Of a DNA stretch of 64,000 nucleotides, positions 25,647 to 34,912 are shown piece after piece (the first letter of the stretch is position 1; every line of letters begins with the position of its first letter). Source of the DNA: JADLGL01 sp963667605 (GTDB lineage: Bacteria > Pseudomonadota > Alphaproteobacteria > Rhizobiales > Kaistiaceae). Location: assembly GCA_963667605.2 (NCBI GenBank), contig CAXXUZ010000003.1, positions 372,001 through 436,000 of the forward strand, written 5' to 3'. The notes beneath the pieces were generated by a model. It saw only the letters and a list, made by a program, of their open reading frames with translations. It did not search any database and was not told the DNA's origin. The translations under genes were made by a program, and so were the position numbers.

Positions 25647-28538
25647 CTACGCCGGTATAGCGCTCTTTTCTTGGATCAGAAGCTTGGTGGCATCGTTGGC
25701 GCTCATTGGTGCGCCGAACAGATAACCTTGCGCATATTCACAGCCAAGATCGGCCAACTCAGACGCTTCCTCTTCAGTTTCGGTGCCTTCGGCGACCACT
25801 TCCATGTTCAGATCATGCGCCAAATTGACGATCGAACGTAGGATGATTTCACGCGGCCCGGTCGGTTGGCCTCTGACGAAGCTCTTGTCGATCTTCAGCG
25901 TGTCGAACGGGAACCGCTGCAAATAAGAGAGCGACGAATAGCCGGTCCCAAAGTCGTCCAGCGATAGTCCCGCGCCAAGCTCGCGAAGCCAGCGAAGCAT
26001 CTGAGCACTTCGCTCTGGATTCTCCATCACAATTGTCTCGGTCAGCTCCAGCTTCAGCGTTCCGCGGTCGACATTGGAACGGACCAAGACCGATTTGACG
26101 TCGCTGATCAGATCGTGGCGCAGCAACTCACGGCTGGAAATATTGACGCTGACGAACAAGGGCATTGTGATCCGAAGCTCCTGCTGCCAGTCACCCAGCT
26201 GCTTTGCGGTGCGTTCCAGAACAAACACACTGAGTTGGGTGCTCAACCGGCTGCGCGCGGCCAGCGGTACGAATTCTGAAGGCGGTACTCGACCGTGCTT
26301 CGGATGGTCCCATCGCGCCAGAGCCTCGAAGCCGGCGATCGACCGGTCGAAAAGCCGAACGACAGGTTGGTAGACAATCTTGATTTCCTCGCGACCGATA
26401 GCGCGTTTGAGATCAGCCTCCATCGTCGTCATATCGGCGCCGACTTTTCGCAGCGCCGGCCGAAACGCTTCGATCCGATCGCCACCACGGCGTTTCGCCT
26501 GATACATCCCGATTTCGGCTTCTTTGATCAGCTCGCTCGCGTCGATGCGCTTCTGTCGGTCATCTGGGGTCGCCACTCCGATCGACACGGTCGGGACGAT
26601 TTCCTTGGCACCAAGCCCGATCGGGCTGCGGGCAGACCGGCGGAGAGACTCCGCGAAGGCGGCGATCTGCTCGGGCGCGGTTTCGGATAATAGGACAAGG
26701 CCGAACTGATCGCCCGCCAAACGCGCCAGCGTGTCCAGCGGTCTGATCAACCGCGACAATCGACGCGAGATCGTCAATAGGACCGAATCACCGACCGGCA
26801 TCCCAAGGGTGTCGTTGAGTTCCTTGAAGGAATCGAGATCGAGAACCAGCACCGACGGTCTTGTAGTCCGCTCTTCGGTAGATCGGGTCAAAGCCGCGTC
26901 CAGGCGATCGAGGAACAACTGCCGATTGGGGAGGCCGGTCAACTGATCTCGGACCGAATCATGTAAAAGCCGCTCTTCGGTGACGCGGCCCTCGGTGATG
27001 TCGAACAGGGTCCCGACGCACCGCAGGACCTCACGATCTGAACCCAAAACTGGCCGCGCCCGAAGCAGGAACCAGCGATAGTGACCGTCCTCGGCCCGCA
27101 GCCGGAACTCCTGATTGAGCCGGCCGCGCCGAACTTCGATGATTGCGTCCAGCACCGCCTTGAATCGATCGCGGTCGCCTGGGTGCATGTACTGGATCCA
27201 ATCGACCGAGCCGCCGGTCAGGGTGCCGGGCTCGAGCCCCAGCAGCTCGTCGGCTTCCGGCCCGGTCGAGATCCGATCGCGATCGACGTCCCAGTCCCAG
27301 ATGATGTCGCCGGCACCGATCAGCGCCAGTGCCCGCCGTTCGGTTTCGTCGATCGACCCCCGGACCACCGAACCGCCGGCAAAAGCGTGTTGCATCACGG
27401 TAAACCCGATTAGCAGCACAACAAGCACCAAGCCCGCCGCCAGCGCAGGCTGCACCAAATCGTCGGACAAGACCCCGGTAACGGTCAGGGCGGCGACGCC
27501 CACCCAGACCAAAAGCAGAAACCAGGTCGGCACCAGCATGACAGCGCGATCGAAGCCGCGGCTCGAAAGATAAGCGATGAGTACGAATCCCAGCAGCACC
27601 GTTAGCCCAAACGAGAATCGGGCGATTCCAGCGGCCACAGAAGGCTCGACCGCCGCGATACCTAGCACCGCCACCAAGCCGATCAGCCAGGCGATGGTGA
27701 GGTGCGAGTAGCGCACATGCCACCGCCCGAGGTGGAGATAGGTGTAAGTGAAGATCACCAAAGCAGCGGCAAGCAGGACTTCGGCCGCGGCGCGCCAAGA
27801 TTGGTCATCACCGGGCTGAATTTGAGCCACCCGGTTCCAAAAGCCGAAATCGATCGTGAGATAGATCAGCACCGACCAGGCAAGTGCCGCGGTCGCCGGG
27901 AAAAGAGCGGTGCCACGGATCACGAACACGATCGTCAGCAACAGAGCAAGCAGGCCAGATATGCCGAGGACGATGCCGCGAAACAGCGTGTAACTGTTGA
28001 CAGCGTCCTTGTACGCATCAGCTTCCCATAATTGCAGTTGTGGAAGGTCGGGGGTGCGGAGCTCGATGATGAAAGTGGTGATCGATCCGGGGTCGAGTGT
28101 GATCAGATAGACATCGGCTTCTTGGCTCGGCTGACGGATCGCCTCAAGGCCGCCACTAGAGGTCACGGCAACGACGCGCGAACCGCCGAGATCGGGCCAA
28201 AACAGGCCGGAAGTGGCGAGGCGGAAATGCGGCGCCACCAGAAGACGATCGATCTGTTCGTCGCCATTATTAACGAGGGCGAATACCGCCCAGCGATATA
28301 CCGGGCCCAGTCCGATGGCTGGGACCAACAGGGTTCGGATCACGCCATTGGCGTCGGGCGCCGAGGAAGTGCGCAGCCGTGGGTCGGCATCGGTGGTGAA
28401 GTCTGCCGCCGGGGTGAGGTCGAGGGTGCGACCATCGAGCGGGACGGCCACCGTATCAAAGGCGAACGTCACGACCGAACTGCCGACGAGCGCCAAGAAC
28501 GTGGCCGCGAGGACTATCAACCAGCGCAAGGACGCCAC
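25647..28538 (-). CDS. membrane sensor with 7TM, PAS, degenerate GGDEF and EAL domains
   Basis: The 963-residue protein begins with a signal-like helix. A periplasmic region of about 150 residues and seven or eight helices follow (about 185-385), resembling 7TMR-DISM receptors. A PAS/PAC sensor follows (IGAGDIIWDWDVDRDRIS, then GHYRWFLLRARPV). The GGDEF domain has LPNRQLFLDRLDAAL, but its active loop reads AGDQF, so cyclase activity is unlikely. The EAL domain looks intact (GFEALARWDHPKHG, ELTETIVMENPE, DDFGTGYSSLSYL, KIDKSFVRG), which predicts cyclic-di-GMP phosphodiesterase activity controlled by an envelope signal. It sits 22 bases upstream of ispH on the same strand. Confidence 0.92.
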   Translation of the reverse strand: MASLRWLIVLAATFLALVGSSVVTFAFDTVAVPLDGRTLDLTPAADFTTDADPRLRTSSAPDANGVIRTLLVPAIGLGPVYRWAVFALVNNGDEQIDRLLVAPHFRLATSGLFWPDLGGSRVVAVTSSGGLEAIRQPSQEADVYLITLDPGSITTFIIELRTPDLPQLQLWEADAYKDAVNSYTLFRGIVLGISGLLALLLTIVFVIRGTALFPATAALAWSVLIYLTIDFGFWNRVAQIQPGDDQSWRAAAEVLLAAALVIFTYTYLHLGRWHVRYSHLTIAWLIGLVAVLGIAAVEPSVAAGIARFSFGLTVLLGFVLIAYLSSRGFDRAVMLVPTWFLLLVWVGVAALTVTGVLSDDLVQPALAAGLVLVVLLIGFTVMQHAFAGGSVVRGSIDETERRALALIGAGDIIWDWDVDRDRISTGPEADELLGLEPGTLTGGSVDWIQYMHPGDRDRFKAVLDAIIEVRRGRLNQEFRLRAEDGHYRWFLLRARPVLGSDREVLRCVGTLFDITEGRVTEERLLHDSVRDQLTGLPNRQLFLDRLDAALTRSTEERTTRPSVLVLDLDSFKELNDTLGMPVGDSVLLTISRRLSRLIRPLDTLARLAGDQFGLVLLSETAPEQIAAFAESLRRSARSPIGLGAKEIVPTVSIGVATPDDRQKRIDASELIKEAEIGMYQAKRRGGDRIEAFRPALRKVGADMTTMEADLKRAIGREEIKIVYQPVVRLFDRSIAGFEALARWDHPKHGRVPPSEFVPLAARSRLSTQLSVFVLERTAKQLGDWQQELRITMPLFVSVNISSRELLRHDLISDVKSVLVRSNVDRGTLKLELTETIVMENPERSAQMLRWLRELGAGLSLDDFGTGYSSLSYLQRFPFDTLKIDKSFVRGQPTGPREIILRSIVNLAHDLNMEVVAEGTETEEEASELADLGCEYAQGYLFGAPMSANDATKLLIQEKSAIPA

Positions 28539-28618
28539 CGACCTCCGATCAAAGTGTTAAGCCAGACTGTTTAGTGAATGCGACTGCGCTGAACAACAAG
28601 CAAACGGTGCCTGGCGCG

Positions 28619-29230
28619 TTATCGAACAGCTTGCCGATCGCCACTGACGATTGCGAACAGAAGATGATCCTGCCAGCGGCCGTCGATGCTGAGATAGCTC
28701 CTGGCATATCCTTCCCTGGTGAATCCGGTCTTTTCGAGCAGCCGGACCGATGCGGCATTGTGAGGCAGGCAAGCCGCCTCGATACGATGCAAGCGCAATG
28801 TATCGAAGGCAAAACCGATCGTCGCGCGAACAGCGTCGGTCATGTAGCCGACCCCAGTGTAGCGTTCGCCTATCCAATAGCCGATCGACGCCGATTGCGT
28901 CACCCCGCGCTGAATCTGCGACAGCGTCACCCCGCCCAGAAGAACCGACTCATCAGCAGAGAAGATCAAGAAGGGGTATCCGCTACCCTCACGGATTTCG
29001 CGCTGATAGCGCTTTAGCCGGCGCCGATAGCCCAGGCGTGACAGTTCGTCGGCTGGCCAGATCGGCTCCCAGCGCTCGAGGAAGCTCCGGCTTTCGGTGC
29101 GAAGCATCGCCCATTGCCCGTAGTCGGCGAAGGTCGGCAGCCGCAGCATCACCTCCTTGCCGCGGATTTCGGTCGCTGTACTCGGCGGAGAGAAAGATCT
29201 GAGGAAAGCCACGTGTCTTGCCGAAATCAC
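28619..29230 (-). CDS. RimJ-type GNAT acetyltransferase
   Basis: The 203-residue product shows the RimJ/RimL pattern: LRLPTFADYGQW, SFLERWEP, SIGYWIGERYTGVGYMTDAV (acetyl-CoA-binding loop), FAFDTLRLHRIEAACLPHNAASVRLLEKTGFTREG, then a tail. It probably acetylates protein N-termini or a small amine. The GTG start overlaps the TGA of the M16 peptidase gene by two bases, so it is the third gene of a thrC-peptidase-acetyltransferase operon. Confidence 0.93.
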   Translation of the reverse strand: MISARHVAFLRSFSPPSTATEIRGKEVMLRLPTFADYGQWAMLRTESRSFLERWEPIWPADELSRLGYRRRLKRYQREIREGSGYPFLIFSADESVLLGGVTLSQIQRGVTQSASIGYWIGERYTGVGYMTDAVRATIGFAFDTLRLHRIEAACLPHNAASVRLLEKTGFTREGYARSYLSIDGRWQDHLLFAIVSGDRQAVR

Positions 29231-30501
29231 GCCGCTGCCGGGGTGCCAAGTCTGGCGACGATGCGGTCGTGGTCGATCAACGATTCGACGGGGCCGATGG
29301 CCGCCAAGGTGGGGGTCGAGCCGGTGAAGATCGCATCGGCCAGTCGCCGAGCGACATCCACGGTCACCGCGTCGATTCGCTCGACCAGCTCCTCGATCGG
29401 CAGGACGCGGCCGAACACCATGATCTGCCGCGCCAATTGACCGGCCCGGGCGACCGGGCTTTCCAACGCCATCAGCAGGCCGGCGCGGACTTGGGCTCTC
29501 GCCCGGCCAAGCTCCTCCTCGCCGAGATCCTCGGCCGAGCGCTCGATTTCGGCCAGAATTACGAGCATCAACTCGCCGATATCATCGGCGCCGGTCGCGG
29601 CGTGGATTCCGAACACCCCGCCATCGGCAAAAGCCCAATGGAAAGCATAGATCGAATAGCACAATCCACGCTTCTCGCGGACCTCCCGAAACAGCCGAGA
29701 TGACATCCCGCCACCGATGGCGGTCGCCAGGATTTGCGCTGCATAGTAGTCCGGCGAGGTTATCGAGCGACCGCCAAAGCCGAGGACGATCTGAGCTTCC
29801 ATCAGATCGCGGATTTTGCGCTGGTCACCACCAAGATATCGGGCTGGCTCCGGTTTTTGCGCCGGCTCCAGAGCAGCCCCCGCTAGCCCGCTCTCGGCCA
29901 GTGCAACCAGGGCGTCGTGATCGACTGCCCCTGCGGCCGATACAACCAAAGACGGTCCACGATAGTGACGGTCGAGATAATCAACCAGTGATTGCCGCGT
30001 CATCGACCGCACCGATTCGGCGGTGCCCAAAATTGGACGGCCGATCGCCTGGTCGGGAAAGGCGGCGTCGGAGAAGAAGTCGTAGACGAGGTCCTCGGGT
30101 GTATCGAGCGCCGCTCCGATCTCCTGAACGATCACATGTTGCTCGCGCGCCAGTTCGGCCGGAGCAAAAGCAGAATTGCGAAGAATATCAGTAAGGATAT
30201 CCATAGCCAGCGGCACGTCATCCTTCAACACGCGCGCGTAATATTGAGTGGTCTCGACGCTGGTGGCAGCGTTCAGTTCACCGCCGACGGCCTCAATCTC
30301 CTCGGCGATCTGCAAGGCGTCGCGCCTCGCGGTCCCCTTGAAGGCCATATGTTCGAGGAGGTGGGCAATGCCATGCTCTTTGACCGTTTCCGAGCGCGAG
30401 CCGGCACTGACCCAAATGCCCAACGCGGCGCTTTGGAGATGGTCCATCCGATGGCTGACAATGATCGGACCGAAAGGCAACTGGGTCACTTTTACCGACA
30501 T
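29227..30501 (-). CDS. M16 family zinc peptidase (mitochondrial-processing-peptidase-like)
   Basis: The 424-residue protein has the inverted zinc motif HLLEHMAFKGT (HxxEH) and the downstream glutamate region of M16 enzymes (NAATSVETTQYYARVL, then QEIGAALDTPEDLVYD). A second inactive half contains GGGMSSRLFREVREKRGLCYSIYAFH. In alphaproteobacteria this gene is the standing neighbour of thrC. It probably degrades or matures peptides. ATG at 30499-30501 was chosen over a TTG three bases earlier. Confidence 0.95.
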   Translation of the reverse strand: MSVKVTQLPFGPIIVSHRMDHLQSAALGIWVSAGSRSETVKEHGIAHLLEHMAFKGTARRDALQIAEEIEAVGGELNAATSVETTQYYARVLKDDVPLAMDILTDILRNSAFAPAELAREQHVIVQEIGAALDTPEDLVYDFFSDAAFPDQAIGRPILGTAESVRSMTRQSLVDYLDRHYRGPSLVVSAAGAVDHDALVALAESGLAGAALEPAQKPEPARYLGGDQRKIRDLMEAQIVLGFGGRSITSPDYYAAQILATAIGGGMSSRLFREVREKRGLCYSIYAFHWAFADGGVFGIHAATGADDIGELMLVILAEIERSAEDLGEEELGRARAQVRAGLLMALESPVARAGQLARQIMVFGRVLPIEELVERIDAVTVDVARRLADAIFTGSTPTLAAIGPVESLIDHDRIVARLGTPAAA

Positions 30502-30507
30502 CAAGGT

Positions 30508-31920
30508 TCAAGCCTCCAAACTTGCGCCGCGGGCGTTCTCTTCAATGTGCCGTTCCAGACCGGCAAGGTCATTCTCGAGGATTATGAAGCGCTCCTCGCG
30601 ATCTTCAAGCTCAGCGATTTCGGCCGGCGGAGTCGGTCGCCTACCGGTCGCCGCCTCGACCGCGTTAGGGAATTTGGCCGGGTGTGCTGTGGCCAGCGTT
30701 ACCATCGGTCCAGCGTTCGCGTTCGAAGCCTGCTTACCCGCCACCGCCAGCGCGACCGAGGTATGCGGATCGGCGAGATAGCCGGTTTCGTCAAGCGTTT
30801 TCGACATCGTTGCTGCCATTTCCGATTCGCTCGCACTGTCGGCCGAGAACCGCTCTCGAATCCATGCCAATGCCGCCGGCTCGATCACGAAGGCATCGCT
30901 CTGTTGCATTTGGTTCATCGCCCGTCGGACTTGGGCGCCTTCGCTGGCGGACGCCTGCCAAAGCAGCCGTTCGAAATTCGAAGAGATCTGGATGTCCATG
31001 GATGGCGACGCGGTCGGGACTACGTCACGCAGCTCGTAGCGCCCGGTTTGGAGCGCTCGGGCAAGAATATCATTGCTGTTGGTGGCGATCACCAGCCGCT
31101 CGATCGGCAGGCCCATCTCCGACGCGACAAAGCCGGCGAAAATGTCACCGAAATTTCCGGTCGGAACACAGAACGACAGCGCCCGCGCCGGGCCGCCGAG
31201 TGCCACCGATGCGGTGAAATAATAGGCCGTCTGTGCGACGATCCGAGCCCAATTGATCGAATTGACCGCCGCCAGGGAAAGGCTCCGCCGGAGACGCCGA
31301 TTACCGAACAAGCCTTTGACCAGAGCCTGGCAATCATCGAACGATCCATCAATCGCGATGGCATGAACGTTGGCGTCGGCGACAGTGGTCATTTGGCGCT
31401 GCTGCACCGGCGACACTCGGCCCTTGGGGAACAGCACGAATAGATCGACATTGGCCTTTCCACGGAACGCCTCGGTCGCCGAGCCGCCTGTGTCGCCGGA
31501 GGTCGCGGCGACGATGGTGGCGCGTCGGCCGCGAGCGGTTAGCACATGGTCCATCAGCCGCGACAATAACTGCATCGCCAGGTCTTTGAAGGCGAAGGTT
31601 GGGCCCCGGAACAGTTCGAGCAGCCAAGCGTTACTGTCGAGTTGGATCAGTGGCGCCACGGCGGGATGGCGGAAGCTCGCATAGGCCTCGCGACACATTT
31701 GCTGGAGCGCGGTCGACTCTATTTCGTCAGCACAGAACCGACCGAGGATATCGGCCGCGACATCGGCATAGGGACGGCCTGCAAAGCCGCCAATCTCATC
31801 GCTTCGGAGACGAGGCCATTGGCGCGGGACGTAGAGCCCGCCATCGGGGGCTAGCCCGGTCAGGAGCACGTCGGAAAATCCGACCTCCGGTGCCTCGCCC
31901 CTGGTGCTGACATATTTCAA
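30508..31920 (-). CDS. thrC: threonine synthase
   Basis: The 470-residue product has the PLP lysine in LFRGPTFAFKDLAMQLLSRLM, the N-terminal MKYVSTRGEAPEVGFSDVLL typical of the class, VAATSGDTGGSATEAF (phosphate-binding loop), and FCVPTGNFGDIFAGFVASEMG. It converts O-phosphohomoserine to threonine and completes the pathway whose kinase is at 23.7 kb. It is followed after seven bases by the M16 peptidase gene. Confidence 0.97.
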   Translation of the reverse strand: MKYVSTRGEAPEVGFSDVLLTGLAPDGGLYVPRQWPRLRSDEIGGFAGRPYADVAADILGRFCADEIESTALQQMCREAYASFRHPAVAPLIQLDSNAWLLELFRGPTFAFKDLAMQLLSRLMDHVLTARGRRATIVAATSGDTGGSATEAFRGKANVDLFVLFPKGRVSPVQQRQMTTVADANVHAIAIDGSFDDCQALVKGLFGNRRLRRSLSLAAVNSINWARIVAQTAYYFTASVALGGPARALSFCVPTGNFGDIFAGFVASEMGLPIERLVIATNSNDILARALQTGRYELRDVVPTASPSMDIQISSNFERLLWQASASEGAQVRRAMNQMQQSDAFVIEPAALAWIRERFSADSASESEMAATMSKTLDETGYLADPHTSVALAVAGKQASNANAGPMVTLATAHPAKFPNAVEAATGRRPTPPAEIAELEDREERFIILENDLAGLERHIEENARGASLEA

Positions 31921-32070
31921 AGAAGATGTCTCCGATTGATGGCTAGCGCCACGCTGGTGTCAACCTATCTGTCGATCGGCGAGCCAGCAACACGGCCAAT
32001 TCTGGGGTAGTCGTCAAGCTATCGCGAGCTTGCTATAGAAGGCGCAATCGGGGCAATGGGAGAGCGGAAG

Positions 32071-32664
32071 ATGGGCATTCGGTGGCAGGCGGCTGGGGGC
32101 GGGTGTCTGATGGCTGTCTCAGTGGCGCTCACCGGCTGTGTCGGCAACGACGGGCAAGGCCCTTTCGCCGGCGACGGCCTGTTCTCGGGCGACGGTCTTT
32201 TCAGCGGCGAACGTCCCGCCGAGCGGGCCACGACAGCGCCGGCCGAGGAACGGCTGGTCGTCGTTGGCATGTGTCCGCCGGTCCAGATCCGCCCTGGCGC
32301 GGCCTCTTATGTCGTCTATCAAGGCGGTACCGCCGACCCGTCTCGCATCCGGTATCAGGCTGCGATTCTCGATACCGCGAGGGAATGCTTCGCCGCCGGA
32401 GGCGTCGCGACGATCCGGGTGGGTGTTGCCGGCCGTATCGTTGCCGGCCCGCGGGGAGCCGGCGGAACCGCCTCGGCAAGGCTTCGAATCGCCGTTATTC
32501 AGGGCGGAGACCAAGTGCTATTCTCGCAGGCCTATACGGTGTCCGCCGATATCGGGCCGCCGAATTATGGCGCCAATTTCACCCTCGTCGAAGAAGCGAT
32601 CACCATCAACGTGCCTCCACAAGGCGAAGATCTTCAGATCGTGGTCGGCTTCGACCAGGACTAA
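32071..32664 (+). CDS. putative lipoprotein
   Basis: ATG 32071 is preceded by GGGAGAG at a good distance. The product of about 197 residues has a lipoprotein signal peptide ending in the lipobox ALTGC, then a flexible low-complexity stretch (GDGLFSGDGLFSGE). The folded domain has one disulfide-like cysteine pair (VGMCPPVQIRP and TARECFAAGG). I do not recognise the family. Similar alphaproteobacterial lipoproteins with VVGMCPPVQ-type starts are annotated only as hypothetical. Its stop overlaps that of the convergent VWA gene by four bases. Confidence 0.75.
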   Translation: MGIRWQAAGGGCLMAVSVALTGCVGNDGQGPFAGDGLFSGDGLFSGERPAERATTAPAEERLVVVGMCPPVQIRPGAASYVVYQGGTADPSRIRYQAAILDTARECFAAGGVATIRVGVAGRIVAGPRGAGGTASARLRIAVIQGGDQVLFSQAYTVSADIGPPNYGANFTLVEEAITINVPPQGEDLQIVVGFDQD

Positions 32665-34742
32665 GGCGAGGGGTCGAGGCGAAGCTCCCCGGCGGCTGAG
32701 TCCGGTGCTGCTTCTGCGCATTCTGCGCAAACAACGTTGATGATGATTGACGCCAGCACGACATTGGCACTGCCTGCCCAATATTGGATGACGTAGCCTC
32801 CCGGTTCATCCGGCGCGGTGAGCCTCGCCGTCGCTCCCTCAACAATTCTGGTCGCATCCAGGGTGCCGCCATCCGGCCTTGCCAGACGCAATTCGTCGAA
32901 TCTTCCGTCCGGTCCCTCCCAAGCGACCTCAATATCGTCTCCCGCGGTGACCGACGCCGGTGCGGCGAGCGTTACCATCGAGGCAATCACCACGATCGGC
33001 CGTTGAGCCAGGGTAACTTCGCCGCCCCCGGTTAGATAGGCCAATTGGTAGGTTCCCGGCACCACCGGCGCTTCGAGCACCACTGGCTCGCGCGCCAAAG
33101 GCAACCGAACGGTGATGACTGCGGTTTTGGAATCATCGCCAAAGAGAAGCATTGCGATGCGGTCCCCGATCGCTCCGGGTCCCGTCCACACCACCTTCAT
33201 GGTCGCGCCCCCCTCGATTTCCACCGGGGCCTCCAGCGACGCCTCAGGCATTGTGACCACGATCGCTTGGGACGCGATCACCTCCTGCAACACGGCCGAC
33301 CAATAGCGAAGCTCGTAATCTCCGGCCGGGAAGGGAGCGGTGAAGGTGACGGCCACGCCCAGCGGCCTCGCGGACGCGAGGGACTCGCCGGGTTGTATAT
33401 GCGGCCGCGCGAGGCGAATCTCATCGCCGCTGCCACCGGGGCCGGTCCATACAACGGAAAAATCGAGGCCAGCGATGATCGGCGCGACGACATTCATTCT
33501 AACATTCGCCGGCAAGACCTCGATCACCCGGCGTGCAAGAATTCGGGCCTGGTCACCGCGCCGAATTTCCGGTGGGCCGTCCGCGTCGGCCGGCGCTGCG
33601 ACCAATCGAATTTCGTAGGTTCCCGGGAGGGCAGGCGCCGACAAAACCACCGTTGGCTCGCCGCGGACTACCGCGACACCGAAGATGGCCGCTTCCAAGC
33701 CGGCGAGCGGCTCCGCCATTTGGATGGTTTCGCCGCCTCGCGTAGCCGCCCGCCACGCGACGATGAAGGCGCCGCCTTGTTGGACCGTCTCCGGAGCCAC
33801 AAGCGTCCGCACGAGGGCGCCGACCCGCAGCGGGATCCTAGCCAACACTGTTGCACGCTCACCGTGCCAGTAGCGGAGTTCGAAGGCGCCGCGCTCGGCC
33901 GGTGCGGTCAGTAGTATCGGAGTGCCGTCTGCAGGGACGAACACGGCGCTAATGAAATGATTGGCAGGGGTTCCAACCCAGGCGATCCTGATTTCGTCGC
34001 CGGGCACGAGCGGACCGCGGTAGTCGACGCTGAAAATCGTGCCCTGAACCACACTGTTCGGAAATACGATCACTGCATTCGGCATTGGCGGCGGCGGCGG
34101 GATCGGGTCGCCCCAGGCCACGACCAGGGCTTCCTCGAGATTAGCCGCGAACGCAGCGGCGTTTTCCGCGCGCAGATAGAGCCCGCCGGTGAGCTCGGCA
34201 AAGCATGCAATCTCGGCGATTTCATCGGCCGGGATCGCTATGCCGACCACGGATATTGTGAGGTTCGGCATCCGGTCCTTGAGCGCGGAGATCGTGGCGC
34301 ATGGATTGGCCGAGCAATTGTCGGCATTATCAGTGATGACGATAATCGTCACCGGCGCCGACGGATCGCTGGCCGCATCGGCCGCCGCTTCGGTCGCAGC
34401 GGCGATCGGGCTGCGACCGAGGGATCGCACACCGGCAACTGCGGTGAGGAATATTTCGGTTGGGCCTGGCGGTGCCAGCAATTCGACATCGTCGCACGCT
34501 TCCCGCTGGCGATGACCATAGGCGACGAGGCCGATCGACAGATTGTCGGGCGCGTCAGCGAGCATCGTGCGCAAGGCCAGCCTGGCGATGTCGATCTTGG
34601 CATCGCCGTCGATCTGTCCCGCCGACGATCCTGAGCCATCGATGACGATGATGATCTCCGCGCCGGACGCGGACCCGGCGGCAATCGCGGACCCGATCAT
34701 CGCGGCGATCAAATATCGTCCAAGCTTGAAGAACAGCCACAT
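32661..34742 (-). CDS. exported VWA-domain protein with tandem beta-sandwich repeats
   Basis: The 693-residue protein has a signal peptide (YLIAAMIGSAIAAGSASGAE) and then a von Willebrand A domain with an intact MIDAS-type start, IIIVIDGSGSSAGQ, and the later VIVITDNADNCSANP. After a proline linker (PIPPPPPMP, about residue 215) there are five or six repeats of about 80-95 residues. Each has a pattern such as APxxVxxGxxFxVxWTGPxxxGDEIRLA and ends in GTYELRYW-like strands. These look like immunoglobulin-type beta sandwiches. The C-terminus has two cysteines in NVVCAECAEAA. It probably acts in the periplasm or at the surface in adhesion or envelope assembly. Confidence 0.85.
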   Translation of the reverse strand: MWLFFKLGRYLIAAMIGSAIAAGSASGAEIIIVIDGSGSSAGQIDGDAKIDIARLALRTMLADAPDNLSIGLVAYGHRQREACDDVELLAPPGPTEIFLTAVAGVRSLGRSPIAAATEAAADAASDPSAPVTIIVITDNADNCSANPCATISALKDRMPNLTISVVGIAIPADEIAEIACFAELTGGLYLRAENAAAFAANLEEALVVAWGDPIPPPPPMPNAVIVFPNSVVQGTIFSVDYRGPLVPGDEIRIAWVGTPANHFISAVFVPADGTPILLTAPAERGAFELRYWHGERATVLARIPLRVGALVRTLVAPETVQQGGAFIVAWRAATRGGETIQMAEPLAGLEAAIFGVAVVRGEPTVVLSAPALPGTYEIRLVAAPADADGPPEIRRGDQARILARRVIEVLPANVRMNVVAPIIAGLDFSVVWTGPGGSGDEIRLARPHIQPGESLASARPLGVAVTFTAPFPAGDYELRYWSAVLQEVIASQAIVVTMPEASLEAPVEIEGGATMKVVWTGPGAIGDRIAMLLFGDDSKTAVITVRLPLAREPVVLEAPVVPGTYQLAYLTGGGEVTLAQRPIVVIASMVTLAAPASVTAGDDIEVAWEGPDGRFDELRLARPDGGTLDATRIVEGATARLTAPDEPGGYVIQYWAGSANVVLASIIINVVCAECAEAAPDSAAGELRLDPSP

Positions 34743-34779
34743 CCACTCAATCGCAATCTACACTCCTGCCAGCACTTGC

Positions 34780-34899
34780 GACTCCCGGACGGCGCCGATT
34801 GCGGTTTCTTTAACCATGATTCTCAACCCCAGATTCACCCTATCCGGCAAATATCGCAGCGACAGGGGCACCCATGGCCCCGCTGTATCGTGTTGAATC
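34780..34899. promoter_or_regulatory. cluster of four GANTC sites upstream of ccrM
   Basis: GANTC sites occur at 34780-34784 (GACTC), 34818-34822 (GATTC), 34832-34836 (GATTC) and 34895-34899 (GAATC), all within 130 bases before the ccrM start. GANTC is the sequence methylated by CcrM enzymes, and in Caulobacter methylation of such sites in the ccrM promoter regulates the gene during the cell cycle. Autoregulation here is an inference. Confidence 0.6.
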
Positions 34900-34912
34900 C
34901 GGGGCTTGTTCA

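Noticed and set aside
29992..31443. A 483-codon plus-strand open frame
   Set aside because: It is the mirror of the M16 peptidase and threonine synthase genes, both complete.
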